This document shows, piece by piece, positions 24,838 to 36,340 of a DNA stretch of 64,000 bases. A program made the translations under genes and the position numbers. Each line of letters starts with the position of its first letter. Position 1 is the first letter of the stretch. Origin of the DNA: Dactylellina haptotyla (lineage: Eukaryota > Ascomycota > Orbiliomycetes > Orbiliales > Orbiliaceae); assembly GCA_031310005.1 (NCBI GenBank), contig CM062385.1:558001-622000 (forward strand). The letters are read 5' to 3'. The notes under the pieces were generated by a model, which saw only the letters and a list, made by a program, of their open reading frames with translations, was not told the origin of the DNA and made no database searches.

Positions 24838-25918
24838 ATGGCGATCACTTTTGATGCGAAGCACGTTCGCCTTGTGAAGACCGGCCTGGCATATTTCGGT
24901 GGGGCTGTCCTTTTATACGGGCTTTTCAGGCTGCTGCAAGGAATCTTTGCCATTTTTATCCAGCCAGGCAAATCGGTATGATGGCCTTCCCTATTCAAGT
25001 TCGCTTCTACTTTGCAATTATCAAAATGTGGCCGATTGGCTGACACACAATATACTTCACGTCGGATAGCTTCGCAAATTCGGTCCCAAGGGCTCGTGGG
25101 CGTTGGTCACTGGCGCCTCGGATGGCATCGGGAAGGAGTACGCCTACCAGCTCGCGGCAAAGGGTTTCAACATTATCCTCATCTCACGAACCGCGTCTAA
25201 GCTTGAGGAAATCGGCAAGGATTTAGAATCCAAGTTCAGCGTCCAAACCGAATACCTCCCAATTGACTTTGCCGCCAATCGCGATGAAGACTACCAAAAG
25301 ATCGCGGCCTGTGTTGACGGTAAAGACATTGCCATCCTGGTCAACAATGTCGGAAAGAGCCACGATATCCCCACGCCCTTCTTGATCACCCCGGAGCAGG
25401 AGATGAAAGATATCATCACCATCAACTGCACAGCTACCCTTCGTGTCACCCAGATTGTTGCTCCTGGTATGGTAACCCGCAAGCGCGGGCTTATCCTGAC
25501 GATGGGCTCGTTTGCTGGCCTGACTCCGACTTCCCTCCTGGCAACGTACTCTGGCAGCAAGGCATTCCTTAGCTCTTGGTCTGCCGCACTGGCTGCGGAA
25601 CTCGCACCGTCAGGCGTTCATGTCGACCTTGTTACTAGCTACCTCGTTGCATCAGCCATGAGTAAAATCCGAAGGCATAGTATGACCATCCCGAGCCCGA
25701 AGAACTTTGTTAAAGCAGCCCTCGGCAAGATTGGTGTTTACGTTGGAAACACGGCGGGAGTGTCTACTCCCTACTGGAGCCATGCTGTGATGCACTGGGC
25801 ATTGGAAAATCTCGCGGGATTGGGCAGTGCGAATGTGATCAAGGTCAATAAGAGCATGCACGAAGACATCCGTAAGCGTGCTCTCCGAAAGAAGGAACGG
25901 GAGGCGAAGAAGCAGTAG
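24838..25918 (+). CDS. IFA38: Very-long-chain 3-oxoacyl-CoA reductase (fatty acid elongation)
   Basis: Two exons, 24838-24975 and 25070-25918, encode 328 residues, near the 347 of yeast Ifa38. It is a short-chain dehydrogenase that reduces 3-ketoacyl-CoA with NADPH in the second step of the microsomal elongation cycle. An N-terminal membrane segment lies at about 15-42. The cofactor motif TGASDGIG is at 60-67 and NNVG is at about 138-141. The catalytic set is S193, Y206 and K210 within YSGSK. The C-terminus is Lys/Arg-rich (ends in AKKQ), reminiscent of ER retrieval tails but not a strict KKXX. It is followed by NUP170 on the same strand after 815 bp, so the two are separate transcription units. 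Confidence 0.95.
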
Positions 25919-26733
25919 ATTGCAATCCCAGCATCCGCCCTTGTTTGCACGAAGCCAATCACCACAATAAAGACGCTGGAATAGCGGGATCGTATAATTG
26001 ATGACAGCGACGATGGATATCCTTGGTAAATTAGGAACCTTTAACGATGGAGATAGCTATGGAAATGGTGAAATGGTGTTTGCCGGGAGCTGGCCCTCTA
26101 CTCTATTCTCCCAACCTCAGGCGAACACCCAAATGATGAATAATACCGTAATGTAGATACACAAATAGTAATAAAAGTCGATTCCTCTCCCTTTCACCTT
26201 GCCTCCGAACCCGTAGTACTACTATTGTCCAGTTGAGTCCCTCTCGAATGTCAGAATGCAGGAACGCAATGCGGTGCGGCTCAATCGGGCGAGGTTGAAC
26301 GTATTTCTGTGTTGGGCGAAATTTCTCGCGTTTTTTGGCGTAAACACTAACAACCAACCACAGCAACCACACTTTCGCCGGGTCTTCACATTTCACCAAC
26401 ATCACCACATCAAATCCTCCCTCCTCCCATCCCCATCGCACCCTCTAGCCACCCCTCCCCCGATCGCTGCATCGGCCAGACTGCTCCTTGACCATTGCGG
26501 CGACCCGAATAAATATCCGAGCGCGACTTCCATCCTCAAATTCGCATCGGCAGCCGTCTGCGCGCATACGTTCTCTGGCTATCAGGAGAAGGCGCCTCAA
26601 ACCTCCCCGACCTCGAGCGGCTAGATGCCCACGTGTAGTCGCATCCACATCCGTACCCGACCCTAGAACCCTCGAAAACAACCTCCGCTACCCTCTCTAT
26701 AGATCCTAATCGAAGGTTCTCTGACTCGGCACC
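25919..26733. other. Spacer with probable NUP170 promoter and leader
   Basis: About 0.8 kb. The right half is C-rich and pyrimidine-rich, as in many fungal 5' leaders. The next start codon has a strong context (ACCATGG at 26731-26737). No gene is seen. Confidence 0.5.
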
Positions 26734-29700
26734 ATGGAGGCTCAATCCGAGTTCCCCAGTTTCTTCTACAACAACATGGCTGGATCGTCGGCGGCGACGG
26801 CTGCGCGGCCGGAGGCCAACGTGCCCCAGCCGAGGCCAAACACCGAGAGGGCTCTGCAGCCGCAGCCGCAGCCCCACTATCCCACACTGCCTCGACAAGG
26901 CCCAACTATGAGCTTCGGTCCAGGAGGCGCGATGCGAGACCAAAGGTATCAGGGAGCGCTGGTCCCGGCGCAGGCCCCCCCTTCGACTGACAACTTGAAG
27001 CCGATACCGAGGGCAGCCAAGACGGTCAACGAACACCTGGCTTCTGAATCTAGATATCCCGAGTTTGACAAAGTCCTGGCGCACGGGATATCCTTCCAGT
27101 ATGAGAACACTGATCAAGAACGAGCCGCCTTCCACCGAACAAACATCTTTGAGATCCCAGACCAGATCTTCGAAGCCTATAACCAAGTGCAAGTTCTCAC
27201 GAAAATGGGTCTGTTCGCCGAAATCGGCAGAGCGTGGATAACTGTCGATCATATGCTGTACCTCTGGAATTTCTCCAGCGGAGGGGACTTCCAAGAATAC
27301 GCGGAACCATCAAGAAATAACATTCTTGCTGTGAACTTGCTGAAGCCGCGACCAGGAGTCTTCGTTGATAGCGTCACCCATGTTCTCCTCGTCGCCACCA
27401 GCACGGAGATAACCCTCCTCGGGTTGTCTGCTACCCCCAACGGCAGACCGTTCAACGGTTGCGACATTCAGATCTACAAGACCAACATGACACTAACGGC
27501 CAAAGGCATAAACGTCAACATTGTTGAAGGATCCACCAAAACCGGCAGAATATTCTTCACGGGAACGCTGGACAACGAAGTCTATGAATTGACGTACCAG
27601 GAGCAGGAGGGTTGGTTCCAGCCCAGATGTGGAAAGATATGCCACACGCAAAATGGAATAATAGCCCAATTTGCTCCAAAGATCTCTTTCCTCTCTGGCC
27701 CGCAGACCTCAGAGCACACCGTTCAGATGGCCATTGATGACAGCCGAAACCTTTTGTACACCCTATCTTCGACATCGACAATTCGAGTTTTCCATATGAA
27801 GGCTGGAAATGTCCTTAACCTCGCCATAACAATCCCCTTCGAACGAGCGCTCTCGAATATTAGAGTGGCCCACGGTCTGCCCAGAATACTTGATCGTACT
27901 ACGCCCTTCGTATCCATCAGCGTTGTTACAGCACAACAAGGCCGAAGAGTCAATCTCGTTGGAACAACCACAACAGGCTGTCGATTGTATTTTAGCGCTG
28001 CTTCGGCATACGGGTCGCAATACGGTGGCGAACCGAGTGCACCTTCAGATATGCAGGCAACCCATATCCGTTTACCACCCCTCCCAGCCAGCGATAGGAG
28101 CGGCCGCGGTGACCCAGGCACGTCTCAAGCTCTTACAGCCACCAGAAAAGCAAAGGTTTTTGCGCCTGGCTACTTCCTTTGCTTTGTCGCAAAAGAAGAG
28201 CTTTCGGACTCGCTATACATGTCCGCCCCTGACTCCGCCAAGATCAGTTTCATCTCGGAAACCTCCCAGCAACAGGTAACCCTTTACGAAGTTGGCTCTT
28301 GGATTGATCTGGAAAGTCGCGTCGAGGCCATTCAATTACTTACACCCCCGTTCGCCGCCTCATCAACTCCCAACGGCTTCGGCAACGAGATGGCTGTTCA
28401 ATTTGACCAAGCACCTTCTGAAATTGCTATCCTTACCAATACTGGAGTTCATATCGTTAAACGCCGCCGATACGTCGAAATTCTAGCCAACTCGATCAAA
28501 TATGGTTCCTCGAACGCGAACAGCATGGGTGTCGAAGGGGAGATCAGAAAGTTTTTCGATAATTACGGTAGATCAGAGGGATGCGCAACATCGCTTGCTG
28601 TTGCTTGTGGCACCCTATCAGCCGAAAGCTTTGATTCACGTGCAATCGGCAAAGTAACAGACACCGAGGTTGCGGAATCTGCGCGGAAGTATTTCATAGA
28701 GTTCGGCGGAAAAGCACGAGTAGAAAATGAGTACGACTCTACGTCGGTCCCGTCGTTAGACAGTGTGAGAGTATCTGGTCGACATGACGGCATCGCGATA
28801 TACACTACTCGCATTGTGCGATCGATATGGAAACTCCGGATCGTAAACGCAGCTGCTACCCCAAGCGGCGGTGAAACATACTCGGCTTGTGTTTCTGTCC
28901 ATAAGTTGCAGGTCGTTCAAGAACAACTTCAAAGGTTGTCGGAGTTCCTTGCGGAGAACCGTTCTTACATCGAAGGCCTGTCTGGTGCAGAGTCCTTGAT
29001 GCGTGTTGGAAGTCGTGTCGAAGAAGTCGCGCAACAAGCTGAGCACAGAGCCTTGCACTCTTTAGTTCAACTTATTTCCGCGATGATTGAGGGCATCTCC
29101 TTCGTCTTGACTTTGTTGGATGACAAGTTGGATGAGGTAATTGGATTGCTTCCAGACGCAGTCAAGCCTCAGGTGAAAGATCTGACGTTCGAGAAGCTCT
29201 TCACAAGCGAAACTGGACGCGGGCTCGCTAAGGAACTGATCGCCGCCATGGTCAACCGCAACATCCAGGCTGGAGCAAGTGTTGACATAGTAGCTGATAC
29301 ACTGCGAAAACGATGTGGAAGCTTCTGCAGCGCTGACGATGTTGTTTTGTACAAGGCGATTGAACAGTTGAGAAAAGCGCGGGATATGATAGACCCTGAT
29401 AGCAAGATTCGCTTGCTTCAAGAGAGCGAGCGTTTATTCTCGCAAGTCGCATCTACCCTATCTCTCGATACCTTGAAGGATGCCATGCAAGAGTTCCTTG
29501 GCCTTCTTTATCCCTCTGGTAAGACTTTAATCTATCTTGACTGAGGATGCTATTTATATGCTAATATACTCGAAACCAGGCGCTATTCGCCTTGCGTTAA
29601 GCTGCGCGAAAGAGTCGGATCGTGGAAACCTGGCACTCTCGTATCTTTTGGATGGCTCCCCAGCGGATGACCCGAGGCGTGAGCAATACATGGCCAGGGC

Positions 29701-30998
29701 TCACATCTACGAGACTATCTTCCCAGTGCTGCAGGTTGTTGACGAGGAAGCCAGCAGATCGCCAGTTAATGTAGACGGTCTGCCAACCGACGCACAGCTT
29801 CGACACCAGCTAGCGTACCAAGTTGTCTGGGAATCCGAGGACGAGGTGTTCCAATCTTGTTTGTTCGACTGGTTCTTCGATAGGGGACTATCGGAGAAAT
29901 TGCTCAGTTTCGAAGGCCCAACAATCGTCCCGTACCTCCAAAGACGCGCCGCCAACTCTATCCAACATGCGGACCTACTTTGGCAGTATTATTCGCGACG
30001 GGAGATCTACTTCGATGCCGCTGCCACTCTTCGAGAATTGGCTATGAGCCCATTCGAGATTCCTCTAGACAAGCGTATCGAATACCTCAGCAGAGCTCGT
30101 GGCTTGAGTAACTGCCGATGCCCTGTCGGGTCTCGTCAGGCTATGAATGATCTCCTTCAAAGAATCCAGGAGGAAATGGACGTGGCTATGATCCAGGCGG
30201 ACATTCTTCGACGCATCAGAGATGACAAGAGGATCAGCACTAATAAGCTTGCGGAATTGGAGGCAATGTTAGATGGCGAATTGCTCCCCATGACAGATGT
30301 AAGTGACGTACTGGTGTCCAACCACGGTATTTTTCAGGCAGAAGCTAATATTGATTTTCTAGCTATTCAACCGTTTTGCGGATCCTTACGGTTATTGGGA
30401 TATCTGCCTTCAAATATTCCAAGGCGCAGACTACCATGGCACCCACGAAATCAAACGTGTCTGGCAAGCTCTCCTTCAGAAACTCCACGACGAGGCAGTC
30501 GCCGATCCATCCAAGTACCCCCAGGAAATCGTCTCGGACGAATTCAGAAACCTTGGCCATCGGTTCTCCCTCTCCGAGTACATCTTCCCTCCTGAAGATT
30601 TGGTCCCCATGCTCGAAGTCTACGCCGTTGAGAACGTCCCGGACACCATGGCTACATCTTGGGTTCCACAGACTTTCCTGGACGCAGGTGTCAGCGCGGA
30701 ATTGCTCCTCAGAATCCTCGATGGAATGTTTTACCGTGACGAAGTACCCTTCAACGGATCCAACCGGAAGAAACTGGTAAGGGATGCCGTCTACGTCGCT
30801 GATAAATGGTTCCGGACAGCCCTGAAGAAGCAAACGAAGACCAATCTCTTCGGCGGGGGTGATCAGATAGAAGGTGGCTTCAAGAAGCAGTACGTGATCA
30901 CGACGCTGGAGAGGTATAAGGCGATTTTGGGAGGCCCCGCCGACGAAGCTATCAAAGAGAAACTGGAGAGATTGTTGATTGAGATCAAGAGAATATAG
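26734..30998 (+). CDS. NUP170: Nucleoporin NUP170/NUP155 (inner ring of the nuclear pore)
   Basis: Three exons, 26734-29518, 29580-30298 and 30363-30998, with introns of 61 and 64 nt, encode 1379 residues, in the range of fungal Nup170/Nup155. After a disordered Pro/Gln-rich N-terminus (about 1-90), the conserved non-repetitive nucleoporin region starts with the segment around YPEFDKVLAHGISFQ and forms a beta-propeller. A long alpha-solenoid follows. The C-terminal segment (LFNRFADPYGYWDICLQIF and onward) is the typical conserved end. There are no FG repeats, as expected for this scaffold subunit, which links the inner ring to the pore membrane. The end, LERLLIEIKRI, is complete. Confidence 0.96.
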
Positions 30999-32219
30999 AA
31001 TGCCGGGAAATTGTAACGTTTTGATTCGAATTGTCTCACGAAATTTATCTTTGAAACTTGTTTTTGTTTATATATCTTTTCTTTTTTTTGACGTTAATAT
31101 GGCGTTCTGTCTTACCCTACTCTTAATGCACACACAAGAAAAAAGAAGGCGACGAAAGAGATGGTACCCCCGCTTAAGCTTGCTTGCTTTTTAACTTATA
31201 ATTTTACATTTACCCCAGTTAATGCTTTCTGTCCCCGGTGTGTAATTGATCTATTCTTGCATCGAACATCTTTCTTTCTTCACTTTCATGTTTGGTATAT
31301 TCTACATTTCGCGGATTGAGAGCACGCGAGGGGGTGGAAAGAGCGAAATAATTGTAAAATAGATATTTTTTATTCATTTTTTTTTATGAAAAAACTTTCA
31401 CCCCTACATCCTCTATTTGTTATATTCCTCCCCGAATTGGTACCCATATATGCATATTGGCTTTCAGAAGCACCTATGTTTAGCTATAAATCTATACAGT
31501 AGTAAAAGAGGGTTTTTTCTTGAGTATTATTTGCCCTGATCTCCCCCTAGCCCCCTCCGCCCCGAATATATCCCTCAAAAACCGTAACAGCTATTATATT
31601 GTTGAAATTTCTCTCTATGTCTTTTGACGTTTTCTTTTATCATGCCAGATTGTGAAGGAAAAAAGAAAACGCTGAAAACGTGTTGAAACGCCTTTATACC
31701 CGTCGTAGTAGTTGGCCCCCAAACAATTATAAATAAGCAGACAAGCAAAATGCGGAGACTATGCATTGGATAAAAAAAGAAAACAGGGAAAACGCCATAA
31801 GTAGCAGTTATGGGAAAAAGGGAAAACGTTGAAGTCTAGTTAACGGGTAGAAAGTGATGGGATATCATCGTATGTGTCCCATAATATGCAATAATAGTAA
31901 CAAGAGGAACGCTCGAACGAAGTATCCTTGTTGAATAAGGATTTTGTCTTCGCTTTTCGGTACGTGCCATCGTGTTTTGTAGTTTTCTGATACAATTGTT
32001 GAACAGACTTTTTAAGGCAGAATATTCTAGTGATTAAAACTCCATTTTTTTTTGTTGAAAAAACCCATCAATGTTGTTGAAACGCCGTCATGGTGCCGGC
32101 CCGGAATAATGTTGTGTGCGCAAAGGAAAGAGAAAAAGAATTCGTGGAATGTCGTAGCTGAAGTAAGCACGTAATCGTGTTGACAATGTTGAATGGTAGA
32201 ATAGCATATTTGAGAACAT
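30999..32219. other. Convergent AT-rich 3' spacer
   Basis: About 1.2 kb, AT-rich with runs of T and A, between the stop codons of NUP170 and the MET13-type gene. No gene is supported. It probably holds both 3' untranslated regions. Confidence 0.55.
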
Positions 32220-34416
32220 CTAGGCGGCTGGGACGCCGTTTGTCTCAGTGGCGTGAGTTCCACCATTCGTGATAGTTCCGTTGGGAACCTTCAAACTTTG
32301 GAGGTACTCGTCGACTGGGATCTTCTCATTAAGACCCTCGACTTTGAGGCCATCGAAAAGCTCGAATATAGAGTCGTTGTCCAGGAAATTGTTATTAACT
32401 ATGACATAGGTTAGCGATGGACAAGATTTCGGAAACAGGGGGATAACATACCAATGTTCACAAGGGACCAGTTTTCCATCACGCTGCTGATGATGTGACG
32501 ACTGGCGGAGCTCTGTGGATAACATGCCGCCCAGTCTTCTCCCAAGCGATAAAGCTCGTCCTTCCACGCTAAGAAACTGATCAGTTCTACGATAGTAGGT
32601 TGGACGATCTCCTTTCCTGGGAAGACACCCCAAGTAACGGCATTGGGACCGCCTCCAGCAGGAGCGTTGTGGTGAAGGACACCGGCCTTGTTGACAGCGT
32701 AGTAAGTCAAATCGTCGGATCGTTCGATCCTAGTGATCAACTCGGTGAGGACATCAGGTGAGACGAGCAACTCAATGTACATCTTCTGGTAGACATATCC
32801 GTTCTTTGGTCCCCATCCGTGAGTCGGGTCAGAAGACTTGACTCCGTTGAGCGCGCACTGAGAGTTCGTGGTAAGGAACCCGCGCTTGTTCAAATCAGAG
32901 AGACGAGCTCTGATAGAAGACGCGGTGCTATCGATAGGGCTGTCGGACCATGGCAACGAGTCGAGCTTGCCGTCCATGTATTGGACGAAGAGATCAGCGA
33001 TATCGGCAGCGGTTTCTGGGTGGCCCCAGAGCTTGATGTTCTGTTCTGTAGTTCCCTTGAGGGCGATGCCGTACGTATCGAGCTCGCCGAAGGCAGGTGA
33101 CCTGGAGTCACCCCATCTACCATTGGGGAATTCGTCCCATTCCTGGGTACGTGCGACATACGACTTGTGGCGGTTCTTCCAGAATATTGGCCGAACATTC
33201 TCTTCTCTTCTTCCGAGGCCGAGAGATGACTTGAATGGCAAGGCTGGTGGCACAGGTGAATCCAGGCTGGGCATGAGGTCAAGACCTTCAAGAACCATGC
33301 GTGTCGCTGTTGCCAGGTTCATAGTGTAACTAAAATTGTAGAACGTTAGCATGGGTAGTGGCGGCTTTGCTAGACGCTTGTCCTTACAAATGCAGTTGGT
33401 TGATTCCTGACGCAAGGAGCTTCTGGCAAAGTTCTACAACCAAATCTCGTCCGATATCTCTGACAGCGACATCGTCGTTCTTCACCGGCTCCAAGGCAGT
33501 CATCCATTTCTCTGGGATATTGATTTTCGTCCAAGTCGCCCTTCGGATAAAGGCAGCGTATGTGTGGATTGGCATGATACCAGGAATAATAGGAACGGTA
33601 ATTCCCTTAGCTCTGACTTTTTGGACCCAGTCCAAGAAGATATCAGCGTCGTAAAACATCTGGGTGATGATGAAGGTGCCGCCAGCATCGATCTTTTCCT
33701 TCAAATGGTCCAGCAGAATATCGGGATCGACCTCATCGTCGCAGCCTTCGGGGTAACCAGCAACGCCGATATCAAAGTAATCCCCATACTTCTCTCGGAT
33801 ATGCTTCACGAGATCCTTGGCGTATCGGAAGCCTCCAGGAACAGCTGACCACTTTTCATTCTCTCTTGGGGGATCTCCTCGAAGCTAGCACACGAGATCA
33901 TATTATTTAGCAACGAGCGTACGATGTGTGTTTCACGGGAACATACAGCTAGAATGTTGGTGCAACCACCATTATACGCTTCCTTGAGAGCGTTGTCGAC
34001 CTTCTCTTTCTCCATGCCAGTGCACGTCAAATGCATGCAAGTCTCAAGCCCATAGACGGTCTGGGCCACATTGACCATCTCGGTCGTAAGGTTACTTAAC
34101 CGACCACCAGCATTCCATGTGATGTCAATGAACTGAGGTCCGAACGAACCCATACGTTCCATACCTGTTCGCACACATCATGATTGTTAGGTTGAGTTCG
34201 GTTAGGAGATGTCGGGACATCCCGATCGGGAGGTCTAACGTACGGTCGTATAGATTTTGGACACCCTGTTGAAGAAACCTATGAGCATTGACGATACGAC
34301 AAAAGCAGATGACGGAATAAGCGCCTTACCTGAGCGGTTTTGGGTACATAGTACTCAAACGAGAAGCATGGCTTGCCTGCCTTCTCGCAGGCAGCAAGCT
34401 TGTCCTTGATATGCAT
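32220..34416 (-). CDS. MET13: Methylenetetrahydrofolate reductase (MET13 type)
   Basis: Six exons on the minus strand: 34416-34330, 34265-34244 (22 nt), 34164-33947, 33884-33388, 33329-32452 and 32398-32220, encoding 626 residues. The enzyme reduces 5,10-methylene-THF to 5-methyl-THF, the methyl donor for methionine synthesis, using FAD. The N-terminal TIM barrel opens with FSFEYYVPKT; E21 corresponds to the catalytic glutamate of bacterial MetF. It continues with GVQNLYDRMERM, FIDITWNAGGR, LRGDPP and FIITQMFYD. The C-terminal eukaryotic regulatory domain includes VRPIFWKNR, GWGPKNGYVYQK and NAVTWGVFPGKEI. YVPKT and the YTMNL junction match yeast Met13 rather than bacterial MetF. The start ATG is the only one that yields the conserved KDKLAACEKAGKP lead-in. 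A short TNGGTHATETNG tail is extra. Confidence 0.96.
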
Positions 34417-35546
34417 GTTTCAAAGGTCAATGCGGAGAAGCCCAGAATCCACAAAACCAGGAACGAAACGATGACAGCAGATGATATCGCGAGTGGAGAT
34501 AGACGGGAGGGAAGAAATCGATAAGGAAAGGAAGATAAAGAAAAGGAAAAAGAAACGAAGAGTTCACCCTTAATGATGCAGCATTAAGTAAGAGATTTGG
34601 CCCGTCGATATTAGGCTCCGAGAGTGGAAAAGTGGGAGCAGGATAGTTTCGATTTGCAAGCTAGAGCTTGGGTGTTCTGTGCAGGGGAGCGAAAAAGCTG
34701 TCCGTAAGGTTCCCGGAATCGGAGGAGCACTTTTGACAGGCACCAGCAGCTAGCGAAGAGCAGAGAAGCACGACCCCAGCAACCCAACGAACCTGAGCAA
34801 ATAGGATGGCAACGTGGGAGGAAAGCTCGAACAAGGGAAAATGAAGCTAGGAGATAGTTCGGAATGACGACGGTAAAGGAGAAAGATCACAGTCGGTGCA
34901 GTGTCGAGTGTTCAATGTGGTCTTTTGATCCGGCTTCTGCTCCCCCGAAATCCCGTTTTTCCCGCTGGAAGTGAATGGAACAGCGGGAAAACTAAGGCAT
35001 TGTGAAGAGTTTTTTTTCTCTCTCGGTCGACTCTCGGTCCATGGAAATTCTTGCCCCGGACTGCGCTTTCATCGAACCGCCAATCGCCAGTGGTGCTCAG
35101 AGCTTCCCCTGCAGTTGATGTATGCAGGCAAGCTAGCCGATGTTGGCCACCCAAGGCGCCAGCCCACTTTTGCGGCCGGGTGTGCGTAGGAGAGGTTGGC
35201 TTCTGGGCAGATTACGTGTGACCTGTGTAACGGAGGCTAGAGGGATGATTAATACGTATCAGGAGAGTTTAAGATGCCGGGTGACGGGGCATCGCCAAAG
35301 AAGACAGCCTCGCGGCCTCGCTTGAGATAATCTTGCAGCGTATCGGTCTCGCCCTGTGTCGGTCTACAAGTAAATTAGGTGCGGAGGACCCACGCAAACC
35401 GGGCTGCGTTGCGGTGTCGTTACCTGTCCCGCAGATCCGCCCGATCTTGCAACAATCGTCTATCGATAAAAAATTCTCTGCGCCTCCAAACTTCAAACAG
35501 TACACTCCAGTCCGATTTGATATTATCCCCAGGTACAAGCTCCGCA
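34417..35546. promoter_or_regulatory. Divergent intergenic region (MET13 / URA5)
   Basis: 1.13 kb between two divergent start codons. The MET13 side (34480-34570) is purine-rich on the plus strand, as for a pyrimidine-rich leader on minus. The frame before URA5 stays open for 56 codons but has no in-frame ATG, which supports the URA5 start used. No specific sites are claimed. Confidence 0.5.
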
Positions 35547-36233
35547 ATGGCCTCAAGCAGTGACAACCAGCTCGCCCGACACAAGTCAGAGCTCATTGAC
35601 CTCTGCATCAGCTCTCAGATCCTCAAATTCGGTTCCTTCACCCTCAAGTCCGGCAGAGTGTCACCGTATTTTTTCAACGCAGGTCTTTTCAACACGGCCC
35701 GATCTCTCACCTGCCTTGCTGATGCCTTTGCTCAAACTCTCATTCAAGACCCGAATCTTCCGGAATTCGATGTAATCTTTGGCCCAGCTTATAAAGGAAT
35801 CCCACTGGCAACGCTCGTTTGTTCGAGACTCGGCTCTCTCGACGAGAAGTTCTTAGATGTCGGTTATTCGTTTAACAGAAAAGAGAAGAAGGACCATGGC
35901 GAGGGAGGTGGGATCGTAGGCTACCAGCTGAAGGGCAAGAGAGTTCTCGTTGTGGATGATGTTATCACGGCAGGAACGGCCATGAGAGAGGCAACAGACA
36001 TCATCAGGGCAGAGGGAGGAATTCTCGCTGGCATTGTCGTTTGCCTTGATAGACAGGAGCGAACTACAGATGGCGAGAACAGTGCCATGGAAAATTGCAG
36101 ATCTGAATACCAGGTACCCGTGACTGCTATTATCACTCTCGAGGACTTGATTATAGGAGTCCCCGATGAATCTCTGAAGCAACAAATGAGAGAATATGGA
36201 AACAAGTATGCACCTGTTTCGAAAACACAGTGA
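35547..36233 (+). CDS. URA5: Orotate phosphoribosyltransferase
   Basis: Intronless, 228 residues, as expected for fungal URA5. It transfers phosphoribose from PRPP to orotate, giving OMP in de novo pyrimidine synthesis. The PRPP-binding motif VLVVDDVITAGTA is at 133-145. LKSGRVSPYFFNAG (33-46) and IFGPAYKGIPLA are the orotate- and phosphate-contacting segments, and the flexible catalytic loop around RKEKKDHGEGG (111-121) has the conserved Lys pair and His. The start ATG is preceded by CCGCA and gives a typical short N-terminus. It converges on RRP8, with 107 bp between the stop codons. Confidence 0.97.
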   Translation: MASSSDNQLARHKSELIDLCISSQILKFGSFTLKSGRVSPYFFNAGLFNTARSLTCLADAFAQTLIQDPNLPEFDVIFGPAYKGIPLATLVCSRLGSLDEKFLDVGYSFNRKEKKDHGEGGGIVGYQLKGKRVLVVDDVITAGTAMREATDIIRAEGGILAGIVVCLDRQERTTDGENSAMENCRSEYQVPVTAIITLEDLIIGVPDESLKQQMREYGNKYAPVSKTQ

Positions 36234-36340
36234 GCGGAGTCGTCATGGGTGGTATTATGCGTGAGCGAGTCTATAGCTTAATTTTATCTCTATCTATTGT
36301 ACATAATTATCAAATGATACAGATAGTATGCATTGAGCAG

